Below are positions 27,214 to 34,890 of a stretch of 54,665 nt of DNA, one piece after another. A program made the position numbers and the translations under genes. Numbering within the stretch: the first letter of the stretch is position 1; each line of letters starts with the position of its first letter. The notes under the pieces are model-generated. The model ran no database searches, was not told the DNA's origin, and saw nothing but the letters and a program-made list of their open reading frames with translations. Source of the DNA: Rhizobiaceae bacterium (GTDB lineage Bacteria; Pseudomonadota; Alphaproteobacteria; Rhizobiales; Rhizobiaceae); contig JANQMU010000086.1 of the NCBI GenBank assembly GCA_028279875.1, forward strand, positions 1 through 54,665, read 5' to 3'.

Positions 27214-27304
27214 CGCTGTGCTAAACCGTGCCATATGGTCGCGAAACGTCCCGGAACGCTGAGGTCCCGGGTCTCTTCAGGCCCCATAACACAGCGTGGT
27301 TTAG
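27214..27304 (+). promoter_or_regulatory. Structured 5' leader of the tungstate operon with two mutually exclusive helices
   Basis: CGCTGTG (27214-27220) is complementary to CACAGCG (27290-27296), and the adjoining CTAAACC (27221-27227) is complementary to GGTTTAG (27298-27304). Both are perfect 7-bp matches, but their order means the two helices cross, so they would form a pseudoknot or exclude each other. Inside lies CCCGG (27250-27254) with CCGGG (27267-27271). The last arm ends 9 bases before the tupB ATG, near its ribosome-binding region. This is the form of a translational switch; no known riboswitch class is recognised. Confidence 0.4.
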
Positions 27305-27313
27305 TCCTTCGAG

Positions 27314-28021
27314 ATGCAGGATTTCGCCGCTTCGTTCTTCGAAGCCTTCACATTGGTTCTCGGTCTGAATTCCGGCCTGCTGGAAATCGTCTGGCTTTCC
27401 CTGCGCGTCAGCTTGACGGCCGTTGCCGTCGCGGCGCTTATCGGCCTGCCTCTCGGCGCCTTTCTGGCCGTCTCGCGGTTTCCGGGGCGGGCGGTCATCA
27501 TCGTGATGCTGACCGCCATGATGGGGCTGCCGCCGGTTGTGGTCGGGCTGGTCGTCTATCTGATGCTGTCGAGCGCCGGCGCGCTGGGCCCGCTGCAATT
27601 GCTGTATACGCCGACGGCCATGATCATCGCCCAGTCCATTCTGGTGCTGCCGATCATCGCGGCGCTGACCCGCCAGACGCTGGAAGATCTGCATGTCGAA
27701 TATCGCGACCAGTTGATGCTGTTCGGCCTCGGCAGCCTCGCCCGGTTGCGGACGCTGCTGTGGGAGGGGCGCTACAGCCTGCTGACGGCGCTTCTCGCCG
27801 GGTTCGGACGGGCGATCGCCGAAGTCGGCGCGGTGATCATCGTCGGTGGCAATATCAACCATGTGACCCGGGTCATGACCACCACCATCGCGCTGGAAAC
27901 CTCCAAGGGCAATCTGGCGCTGGCGCTGGGTCTCGGCATCGTCCTGGTGGTCATGGCCGTGGCCGTCAACGCCCTGGTTTTCCTGCTGCGCGCTGCGGCG
28001 GAAAGATATGCCTATGCATGA
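27314..28021 (+). CDS. tupB: Tungstate ABC transporter permease
   Basis: The 235-residue membrane protein has five to six hydrophobic segments and the ABC permease loop seen as LFGLGSLARLRTLLWEGRY near residue 135. The segment GLPPVVVGLVVYLMLSSAGALG (in two parts, GLPPVVVGLVVYLML and SSAGALG) near residue 72 is typical of TupB, as is the small size. It is followed by an ATPase that overlaps it by 14 bases and a TupA-type binding protein. The order TupB-TupC-TupA places the binding protein last. The ribosome-binding region (TCCTTCGAG) is weak and lies right after the structured leader. Confidence 0.88.
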   Translation: MQDFAASFFEAFTLVLGLNSGLLEIVWLSLRVSLTAVAVAALIGLPLGAFLAVSRFPGRAVIIVMLTAMMGLPPVVVGLVVYLMLSSAGALGPLQLLYTPTAMIIAQSILVLPIIAALTRQTLEDLHVEYRDQLMLFGLGSLARLRTLLWEGRYSLLTALLAGFGRAIAEVGAVIIVGGNINHVTRVMTTTIALETSKGNLALALGLGIVLVVMAVAVNALVFLLRAAAERYAYA

Positions 28022-28772
28022 GGACGGGCCGTCGGCGCTGCAGACGGGCACCAAACCGATCCTGCCGGTCACCGGAAAAGACCTGTTCGTTCGGCGCAAG
28101 GGACGCGATCTGCTGAACGTGCCGGACATCACCATCGGCGGACGCGGCACCACGGTTCTGGTCGGCCCCAACGGTGCCGGAAAATCGCTGCTGCTCAATG
28201 TTCTCGCCGGCCTCAAAACGCCCGACAGGGGCAAGGTCCTGTGGAACGGCGTGGCGCCGTCGCGGCCGCGCTACTGCCGCTTCGGGATGGTGCTTCAAAG
28301 CGCGGTTTTGCTGCGCCGCACGGCGCTGGCCAATGTGGAATATGCGCTTCGGGCCGTCGGCCACGACCGGCGCGAGGCGATGGCGCGGGCCCATCGGGCG
28401 CTTGACGGCGCCGGCCTGACGAAGCTGGCAATGGCGTCCGCCCGGGTTCTGTCCGGCGGCGAACGCCAGCGCCTGGCGCTGGCCCGGGCGCTGGCCGCGG
28501 GCCCGGATGTTCTGTTTCTCGACGAGCCGACCTCCAGTCTCGATCCGGCCTCGGTGCTGACGATCGAGGCTATGGTCAAAGCCGCCAGCGACGGCGGCAT
28601 GCGGATCGTGCTGATTGCCCATGATCTGGCCCAGGCCCGCCGCGTCAGCGACGAGATCATGCTGATGCATAATGGCCGGATCGTCGAAACCGCACCGACG
28701 GACCGGTTTTTCGACGCGCCCGAAAGCGCCGAAGCGGCGGCCTTCATCGCCGGTAAGATCCTCATTTCCTAG
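28008..28772 (+). CDS. tupC: Tungstate ABC transporter ATP-binding protein
   Basis: The 254-residue ATPase has Walker A VGPNGAGKSLLLNVLAG near residue 49, signature LSGGERQRLALARAL near 147 and Walker B VLFLDEPTSSLDPASVL near 167. An N-terminal extension of about 25 residues precedes the fold. It starts inside the permease gene, or possibly at the in-frame ATG 28014, so the two are translationally coupled. It energises tungstate uptake with tupB and tupA. Confidence 0.88.
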   Translation: MPMHEDGPSALQTGTKPILPVTGKDLFVRRKGRDLLNVPDITIGGRGTTVLVGPNGAGKSLLLNVLAGLKTPDRGKVLWNGVAPSRPRYCRFGMVLQSAVLLRRTALANVEYALRAVGHDRREAMARAHRALDGAGLTKLAMASARVLSGGERQRLALARALAAGPDVLFLDEPTSSLDPASVLTIEAMVKAASDGGMRIVLIAHDLAQARRVSDEIMLMHNGRIVETAPTDRFFDAPESAEAAAFIAGKILIS

Positions 28773-28782
28773 GAGTTGAAAC

Positions 28783-29622
28783 ATGAAGACAGCAAAACGA
28801 CACATGGCTTCGATCGCGATCGGCCTGGGGATGGCCTGGTCCGCCGCCGCGCTGGCGGCCGATAAGTACATCATCGTGCAGTCGACGACATCGACACAGA
28901 ACTCAGGCCTCTACGATCATATCCTGCCGATCTATCAAGAGCGGACGGGCGTCCAGGTCCGCGTTGTCGCCGTGGGCACCGGCCAGGCGATCAAGAATGC
29001 CAGGAACTGCGATGGGGATGTGCTGCTGGTTCACGCCAAATCCGCCGAGGAAGCCTTTGTCGAGCAGGGTTATGGCAAACAGCGCTTCGACGTCATGTAC
29101 AATGATTTCGTCATTGTCGGGCCGGACGATGATCCCGCCGGTATCGAAGGGACTTCCGAGGTCACCGAAGCGCTGAAGGGTATCGCCGGCAGCACCTTGC
29201 CCTTTGCCTCCCGCGCCGACGATTCAGGCACACACAAAAAGGAAATGCAGTTATGGAGCGCGGTCGGCATCGACCCGACCGTCGACAGCGGCGGCTGGTA
29301 CCGCGAAACCGGATCGGGAATGGGCGCGACCCTGAACATCGCGGTGTCCATGAACGCTTATGCGATGACCGACCGGGCGACCTGGATCAGTTTCGGCAAC
29401 AAGGCGCAGCATCGCATCCTCGTGGAAGGCGACCCGAACCTTTTCAACCAGTATGGCGTCATCCTGGTCGACAGCGGCAAGTGCCCCAACACCAGGGCGA
29501 AAGCCGGCCAGGATTTCGTCGACTGGCTGATCGGTCCCGACGGGCAGGCGGCCATCGGCGACTATAGCCTGCAGGGCAAGCAATTGTTCTTCCCCAACGC
29601 CCAGCCGAACGATCCGAGCTGA
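28783..29622 (+). CDS. tupA: Tungstate-binding periplasmic protein
   Basis: The 279-residue product has a signal peptide (GLGMAWSAAALAA) and the TupA hallmark IIVQSTTSTQNSGLYDHILP at the start of the mature chain; the Ser/Thr run binds the oxyanion. A second hallmark, DDSGTHKKEMQLW, is near residue 147. TupA binds tungstate very tightly, and molybdate less so, to supply Mo/W cofactor enzymes. AGGAGTTGAAAC lies before the ATG. A GGGCGG/CCGCCC hairpin follows the stop. Confidence 0.9.
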   Translation: MKTAKRHMASIAIGLGMAWSAAALAADKYIIVQSTTSTQNSGLYDHILPIYQERTGVQVRVVAVGTGQAIKNARNCDGDVLLVHAKSAEEAFVEQGYGKQRFDVMYNDFVIVGPDDDPAGIEGTSEVTEALKGIAGSTLPFASRADDSGTHKKEMQLWSAVGIDPTVDSGGWYRETGSGMGATLNIAVSMNAYAMTDRATWISFGNKAQHRILVEGDPNLFNQYGVILVDSGKCPNTRAKAGQDFVDWLIGPDGQAAIGDYSLQGKQLFFPNAQPNDPS

Positions 29623-29628
29623 TTGCAG

Positions 29629-29646
29629 GGGCGGTTTATTCCGCCC
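29629..29646 (+). terminator. Stem-loop after tupA
   Basis: GGGCGG (29629-29634) pairs with CCGCCC (29641-29646) around a TTTATT loop, 6 bases after the stop. There is no T-run after the stem, so termination efficiency is uncertain. Confidence 0.5.
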
Positions 29647-29804
29647 GGATTATGAGAATTAGGTCAGAAGCTACAATCAGGGGCTGAGATCGCATCGCCG
29701 GCCCTTGCACGCCCGCGGGCCGTCCACGGTCCGTTGGGTTTCCCGTTTGAACCCGGTTGACCCCGGTCTTTCCGCGTGGACTGACCGCCCGCATGCTGTC
29801 GCCG

Positions 29805-29923
29805 TGATCAGTAATGATCAAAATTATTCGATTTTTGTTTTGAATTGAGTGGATTGATTGACTCATTTGGCTGTTGCATGATTATTCATGAACGCAACAG
29901 CTCAATTCGGTCAAAAATGATCA
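29805..29923. promoter_or_regulatory. Regulatory region of the DeoR-PBP regulator with repeated TGATCA and a 30-base dyad
   Basis: TGATCA occurs at 29805-29810 and 29815-29820, one helical turn apart, and again at 29918-29923 across the start codon. A dyad CTGTTGC (29871-29877) ... GCAACAG (29894-29900) encloses ATGA (29878-29881) and TCAT (29886-29889). These are candidate operators for autoregulation of the regulator that follows. The stretch from 29647 to 29804 shows no gene. Confidence 0.5.
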
Positions 29924-31740
29924 AAGAACAGCGCCAGAAGAGAATTCTCGAGATCCTGCGCCAGCACGAGGTTGTATCGGTGCAGGATTTGGCGGCAATG
30001 TTTCCGGAGTGTTCGACGGTCACGCTTCGCCGCGACATCGCCGAACTGTCCAATGCAGGCGCTGTCAGACGCACCCATGGCGGCGCGGCGCTGCCGGAAA
30101 TCACCAGGAGCGGGGATACTCGGGCAGACCGAAATGCGGTTCCGATGGCGCGGCCCGCCGGCGGTGCCACCGCTTACGTCAAATCAAGTGAACACGCGTC
30201 GGAGCTGGATTTCGACGCCGTGATCCTGCCGCCTATTGCGGGGCGCGGCGCCGATGCGCTTCGCCGCCAGGTGCTGAGACGCGGTCTCCCGTTCATCGCC
30301 GAATCCGCGCCGCAGGAAGGCGGGCTGTATCTGGGTCCGGACAATGAGGCGGCGGGTCGTGATCTGGGTCGCACGGCGGGAAAGCAACTGGCGGAATCCA
30401 TCACAGATGCCCATGTCCTTCTCATCACGCAGGAGGCCCTTGCCAACACCAAGGCCCGCGCCGAGGGTTTTGAAAGCGGTCTGCGCTCGACCTTTCCCGG
30501 GCCGGTGACGGTTTACTGGGTCAACGGGCAGGGCGACTACAAACCGTCGCTGAGAGCCGCCAGCGATGCTCTGCTGGCCAATCCGCATATCAATGTCGTC
30601 TTTGGTGTCAACGACCACTCGGCCCTGGCCGGCCGCGACGCCGCCAAACGGCACGGCAGGAACCTCCCGGTCTATGCCGTTGGCGGCGAGCGCGCCGAAT
30701 TCGTTTCCCAGGTCGCGAAGGGTGGCGCGCTCAAGGCCGTCGCAGCGTTCTTCCCCGAGGTTGTCGGTCAGCGGGCGATAGACATCATCGCGCAATGCCT
30801 GAGCGGCGTTAAGCCGCCGGACGATGCGTTTACCCCTCACGCCATCATCACTTCCGACAATCTCTCCGAATATTATGTCGAGGACACGGACGGGTGGAGG
30901 CTCGAGGCCGACATCAGGGATCGCATGATCGCCGCCACTGCCCGGACCAGGGCGTTGAGGCCGCGCGGAACCATCGCGTTCATGCCGCACTATCCGGCCC
31001 ATGACTGGTACCGGGTGATGATCCAGTCCATGCAGAGCCGTGCGGCGCATTACGGTCTGAACCTGGTAATCGTTCCGCCGGTCGAAGGCATCTCCCGTGA
31101 GCTGACGCGGCTTCGGCGTGTGATTGCGGCCGCGGCCGCGGAACACATCGAGACCGGTGACACCATCATCATCGGCGAAGGTGAAATCGGCGTGCATCTG
31201 GCAAGGGAGGTTCGCTCGATCACCGCCCGGCCGGACAACCCGGTGCTGGACTTGACGGTCATCACGAATTCCCTGGACGTCCTCGACCGGCTGTCCGGCG
31301 CGGCCAGCGTCAAAGTCATCTTGACGAGCGGGGAATACCAGGCTGCTGACAGATGTCTTGTCGGCCCGAGCCTGGAAGCCTTGTTCGAGCTGATGCGGGC
31401 CGACAAGGCGTTTCTTTCGGTGGGCGGAATTTCCGCACGTTTCGGCGTCACCTCGGTCGACGAGCGGCTCGCCCTGGCGGGCATGCGGTTCGCACGTGCC
31501 GCGCGCGAGGTGATCGCCATGGCCGACCACACGCTGGTCGGTTGGGAAGCCAATCACCGCATATGCCGCATCGAGGAGGCCGACATCCTCGTCACCGACG
31601 ACGGGTCGCCGCCGCAGGAGCGGCTGGCGCTCAGATCCGCCGGAATCAAACTGCAGCTGGCATCCGACGACCCCGCCAAAGCGACGGCGGATGACGCTGC
31701 ACCGGGACCACGCCGGTCCGGACAACACAACCGAGTGTAA
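29917..31740 (+). CDS. DeoR HTH - periplasmic-binding-like - DeoRC hybrid transcriptional regulator
   Basis: The 607-residue protein joins three parts. Residues 1-60 are a DeoR helix-turn-helix (QRQKRILEIL, VSVQDLAAMF, TVTLRRDIAEL, RRTHGGAALP). Residues about 95-320 resemble a LacI-type sugar-binding domain (FGVNDHSALAGRDAAKRHG, then VYAVGGERAEF). Residues about 398-575 are a DeoRC sensor (GDTIIIGEGEIGVHLAREV, LTVITNSLDVL, MADHTLVGWEANHRICRI). Residues 354-386 look like the start of a second binding fold. Ordinary DeoR regulators are about 250 residues and contain only the first and last parts. It probably controls the adjoining sugar operon, responding both to free sugar and a sugar phosphate. 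ATG 29917 places the HTH at the N-terminus, and earlier in-frame ATGs exist. Confidence 0.82.
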   Translation: MIKEQRQKRILEILRQHEVVSVQDLAAMFPECSTVTLRRDIAELSNAGAVRRTHGGAALPEITRSGDTRADRNAVPMARPAGGATAYVKSSEHASELDFDAVILPPIAGRGADALRRQVLRRGLPFIAESAPQEGGLYLGPDNEAAGRDLGRTAGKQLAESITDAHVLLITQEALANTKARAEGFESGLRSTFPGPVTVYWVNGQGDYKPSLRAASDALLANPHINVVFGVNDHSALAGRDAAKRHGRNLPVYAVGGERAEFVSQVAKGGALKAVAAFFPEVVGQRAIDIIAQCLSGVKPPDDAFTPHAIITSDNLSEYYVEDTDGWRLEADIRDRMIAATARTRALRPRGTIAFMPHYPAHDWYRVMIQSMQSRAAHYGLNLVIVPPVEGISRELTRLRRVIAAAAAEHIETGDTIIIGEGEIGVHLAREVRSITARPDNPVLDLTVITNSLDVLDRLSGAASVKVILTSGEYQAADRCLVGPSLEALFELMRADKAFLSVGGISARFGVTSVDERLALAGMRFARAAREVIAMADHTLVGWEANHRICRIEEADILVTDDGSPPQERLALRSAGIKLQLASDDPAKATADDAAPGPRRSGQHNRV

Positions 31741-31761
31741 GGGAGTTCAAAGGAGGAAATC

Positions 31762-32979
31762 ATGAAACGCACCCTGTTTGCATTCACCGCCGCCGCGGCG
31801 GTGATGGCGTCGTCACTGGCGACCGCCGAAGACATCACGCTGAAATTCTGGGACAATCAGCAAACGGAGTCGGGCCTGTCGAAATTCCAACAGGCCGCCG
31901 TTGACCGTTTCGAGGCCGAAAACCCCGGAATCAAGATCGAAGTCACGACGATTCCCTATCCGGAATATCAGCAGCGCCTCCTGACCGCCGTTCAGGGCGG
32001 CAACGCGCCTGATGTCGCGACGCTCGATCAGATCTGGGTCGCGGCCTTTGCCGAGGCCGGCGCGGTCAAGGACCTGTCGGGTATGGCCGGCGATGCCGGT
32101 CTCAGCAAGGACAAGTTCTTTCCCGGCGCGTGGGATTCGGCGAACTACAATGGCGGTCTTTACGGGATTCCGTTCAATGTCGATGTCTGGCAGTTCAGTT
32201 TCTACAACAAGGACCTGTTGGATGGCGCCGGCGTCGACCCGGCATCCCTGACCACTTTCGCCGGGCTGAAATCCGCTGCCGAAAAGCTGAGCGACGCCTC
32301 AAGCGGCAAGTTCGGTGTCGGCCTGTTCGGCCACAAGGGTGAGGACACGGTCGTCGTCCTCGACAGTTTCATCTTTTCCAACGGCGGCAAGGTTCTCAAT
32401 GACGACGGATCATGCGCCCTCGATTCGGCGCAGAGCATCGAGGCTCTGGAATATCTGCAGAGCCTGGTGCCCTACGCGCCGAAGGGCATCTTGAATGCAT
32501 CCTCCGGCGACATGCGCGAACTGTTTCTGAACGGCTCGCTGGCCATCGAGTTCTGGCCGGCGCTGGAGCAGCCCACGCTGCAGAAGAGCGACATCGATTG
32601 GGGTTTCGTCAACGGCACCGCGCCCGAGGGCAAGACGCCTGTCGGAACCTATGGCGGGTGGAATCTGGCGATGTTCGCCAGCTCCGAACACGCGGATGCC
32701 GCCTGGAAGTTTATCGAGTTCATGGTGCGCGAGGACGTCAATGGCGATGTGGTCGACCTGATTCCGGCCAACAAGGCCGCGGCCGATGCGTTCCTGAAGG
32801 CCAACCGCAAGGATCCGGCCAAGATCATGGAGCATTTGAACAATGCCTCTCCGCGGCCATTGTCGCCGAAATATCTTGAAGTCGCCGATATTCAGATGCG
32901 GCTCGCTCAGGATGTCTATGGCGGCGGCGATGTGAAGGAAGCGGCGGCTGCGGCTTGCACGGCGATCAACGCCCTGTAG
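31762..32979 (+). CDS. Sugar ABC transporter substrate-binding protein (cassette 2)
   Basis: The 405-residue exported protein has a signal peptide (TLFAFTAAAAVMASSLATAE) and the family 1 sugar-binding fold. It has ITLKFWDNQQTESGL at the start of the mature chain, APDVATLDQIWVAAFAEAGA near residue 76 and YGIPFNVDVWQFSFYNKDLL near 133, matching the sugar-contacting region. The C-terminal AWKFIEFMVREDVNG segment is also typical. GGAGGAAATC precedes the ATG. A strong 13-bp hairpin separates it from the permease genes. Confidence 0.92.
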   Translation: MKRTLFAFTAAAAVMASSLATAEDITLKFWDNQQTESGLSKFQQAAVDRFEAENPGIKIEVTTIPYPEYQQRLLTAVQGGNAPDVATLDQIWVAAFAEAGAVKDLSGMAGDAGLSKDKFFPGAWDSANYNGGLYGIPFNVDVWQFSFYNKDLLDGAGVDPASLTTFAGLKSAAEKLSDASSGKFGVGLFGHKGEDTVVVLDSFIFSNGGKVLNDDGSCALDSAQSIEALEYLQSLVPYAPKGILNASSGDMRELFLNGSLAIEFWPALEQPTLQKSDIDWGFVNGTAPEGKTPVGTYGGWNLAMFASSEHADAAWKFIEFMVREDVNGDVVDLIPANKAAADAFLKANRKDPAKIMEHLNNASPRPLSPKYLEVADIQMRLAQDVYGGGDVKEAAAAACTAINAL

Positions 32980-32996
32980 GCTGTTGAACCGCAAAC

Positions 32997-33031
32997 CGCG
33001 TTCCGGCCGGTGACCGCGCGGCCGGAACGCG
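32997..33031 (+). terminator. Perfect 13-bp intercistronic hairpin after the cassette 2 binding-protein gene
   Basis: CGCGTTCCGGCCG (32997-33009) is perfectly complementary to CGGCCGGAACGCG (33019-33031) around a 9-base loop. It lies 18 bases after the binding-protein stop and 29 bases before the first permease start, with no T-run. It most likely protects the upstream mRNA or reduces read-through, giving excess binding protein over permease. Confidence 0.75.
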
Positions 33032-33060
33032 CATTCCTGTCGGTTTTTGCAGGTTGAACG

Positions 33061-33948
33061 ATGTCCAAGGGTGACAGATGGCTGATCTGGGTTTTCCTGG
33101 CGCCGGCCTCGGTTCTGCTGGCCGCGCTGATGTATTATCCGATGATCGGAACGGTCATAGAGAGCTTTTTCGATTCGTCCTTCATCAGCGCGACTCCGAA
33201 ATTCGCTGGCTTCGAGGTGTACAGAAAGGTTCTTGCCACCCGCGATTTCAGCGAGGTTCTGTGGAACTCGATTTACTGGACCCTCGGCGTCGTTGCCCTG
33301 CAGAACCTGTTCGGATTTTTCACCGCGCTGTTACTCAATGAGCATATTCCGGGACGCGGCATGCTGCGCGCCCTGGTTCTGCTTCCCTGGATATTGCCGG
33401 GCGTGGTAACGGCCATTTTGTGGCGCTTCATGTATGACCCGCAACTGGGCCTCATCAACTCATTGCTTATTCGGTTCGGATTGATGGACGAGGGCGCCGC
33501 CTGGCTGGCTGACAGTTCCACGGCAATGGCGGCAGTGATTTTCGCCGCCGTCTGGAAGGGCTTTCCGTTTTCGGCGCTGATCTATCTGGCGGCGCTGCAG
33601 AATGTCGACAGGGAACAGCTCGAGGCCGCGACCATCGACGGCGCCGGCGCCTGGCGCCGTCTGTGGGATGTCACGCTGCCGGCCCTGCGCAGTGTCGTCG
33701 TCGTCAATGTCGTTTTGACGCTGATCCTCACCTTCAACTATTTCGACATGGTCTGGGTGCTGACCCGCGGCGGCCCGCAGAACGCAACCCACATCTTCCC
33801 GACCAAGATCTTCGAGCTTGGTTTCGGCCAGTTCCGCTTTGGCGAGGCCGCCACCTATGGCGTCTTTTCGATCATGGTCCTTGCCGTTCTGGTGAGCCTC
33901 TACTTTATTGCGCAAAGCGTCGTTACCGGCCGCCGGAGAACGTCGTGA
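33061..33948 (+). CDS. Sugar ABC transporter permease, MalF/UgpA type (cassette 2)
   Basis: The 295-residue membrane protein has six hydrophobic segments and the EAA loop VDREQLEAATIDGAGAWRRL near residue 182. It starts with a short cytoplasmic end, then WLIWVFLAPASVLLAALMYY. The stop overlaps the GTG start of the second permease (GTGA). It is the pore partner of that protein. Confidence 0.92.
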   Translation: MSKGDRWLIWVFLAPASVLLAALMYYPMIGTVIESFFDSSFISATPKFAGFEVYRKVLATRDFSEVLWNSIYWTLGVVALQNLFGFFTALLLNEHIPGRGMLRALVLLPWILPGVVTAILWRFMYDPQLGLINSLLIRFGLMDEGAAWLADSSTAMAAVIFAAVWKGFPFSALIYLAALQNVDREQLEAATIDGAGAWRRLWDVTLPALRSVVVVNVVLTLILTFNYFDMVWVLTRGGPQNATHIFPTKIFELGFGQFRFGEAATYGVFSIMVLAVLVSLYFIAQSVVTGRRRTS

Positions 33949-34781
33949 GTGCTCCCGGGCAGACCGCGGCGCAACGTGCCGGGCTTTATCTCGGCCAGCT
34001 CGTTCTGGTGCTGTTCCTCATGCTGCCGCTTTTCTGGATGCTGTCGGTCAGCCTCAAACCGGCCACCGAACCCTTTGCCATCCCGGCGCGGCTCTGGCCG
34101 CAGAACCCGACGCTCGAAAACTATGCCAATGCGTTCCGGCCGGAATTTCGGACCTATTTCCTCAATTCGATCGTGGTGTCGCTGTCTTCCGTCGTCATCA
34201 CCGTGACGCTGGCGCTGCTCGCGGCATACAGTTTCAGCCGGGCCAAGCTGCTTTTGATCTCGGTCCTGATGTCGCTGGTCGTTCTGGCGCAGATGTTCCC
34301 GCATTCGGCGATCATCATTCCCATCTACAAGATGATGCGCAGCGCCGATCTCCTCAATACCTACGCATCGCTGATCATCGCCTATGTATCGGTCACATTG
34401 CCGGTGGCGATCTGGATGCTGCACGGCTTCCTGGTCAAGCTTCCGGTGGCCCTGGAGGAGGCGGCGACGATCGATGGCGCCGGCCCGCTGCGTGTCTTCT
34501 GGGACATCGTCATACCGCTCGCCCGGCCGGGCGTCATTGCCACCGCGGTCTATGTGCTGGTCGTCACCTGGCAGGAATTCCTCTTCGCCCTGTCCTTCAC
34601 CTCGACCCGGGAGATGCGCACCCTGCCGGTCGGTCTCAATGATTTCATCGGCCAATACGGGATTCGTTACGGCGAGTTGATGGCGTCATCGGTGATGGTA
34701 TCCATCCCGGTGATCCTGGTGTTCTTCCTTTTGCAGCGCTATTTCGTCGCTGGCCTGACAGCGGGCGCGGTGAAAGGCTGA
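33945..34781 (+). CDS. Sugar ABC transporter permease, MalG/UgpE type (cassette 2)
   Basis: The 278-residue membrane protein has six hydrophobic segments and the EAA loop LPVALEEAATIDGAGPLRVF near residue 168. The start is GTG 33945, overlapping the previous stop, with GGAG 8 bases upstream; the frame is open far upstream but shows no family similarity there. The family-typical MLPLFWMLSVSLKP segment follows the N-terminus. Confidence 0.92.
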   Translation: MSAPGQTAAQRAGLYLGQLVLVLFLMLPLFWMLSVSLKPATEPFAIPARLWPQNPTLENYANAFRPEFRTYFLNSIVVSLSSVVITVTLALLAAYSFSRAKLLLISVLMSLVVLAQMFPHSAIIIPIYKMMRSADLLNTYASLIIAYVSVTLPVAIWMLHGFLVKLPVALEEAATIDGAGPLRVFWDIVIPLARPGVIATAVYVLVVTWQEFLFALSFTSTREMRTLPVGLNDFIGQYGIRYGELMASSVMVSIPVILVFFLLQRYFVAGLTAGAVKG

Positions 34782-34784
34782 GCC

Positions 34785-34889
34785 ATGGCGAAGACCAGCA
34801 TCCAGACCATTGAACTGGCGCCCGCCGCGCAAGGGACGGCGTTGAAGCCTTTCGCGCAAAAGAACCGCCCGGATTTTAACGGAGAATGA
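34785..34889 (+). CDS. Possible 34-residue small protein between permease and SDR genes
   Basis: A 34-codon frame with an ATG 3 bases after the permease stop fills nearly all of the 109-base gap and ends one base before the SDR start. The product begins MAKTSIQTIELAPAAQG and is soluble, without a recognised motif. The fit to the gap suggests translational coupling rather than chance, and GGTGAAAGG precedes it. It may be real, or only a spacer that happens to be open. Confidence 0.3.
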   Translation: MAKTSIQTIELAPAAQGTALKPFAQKNRPDFNGE

Positions 34890-34890
34890 A

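Noticed and set aside
27148..27313. Known Moco or Tuco riboswitch before the tungstate operon
   Set aside because: The leader does not show the conserved Moco motif that I can recall, so I report only the pairing pattern.
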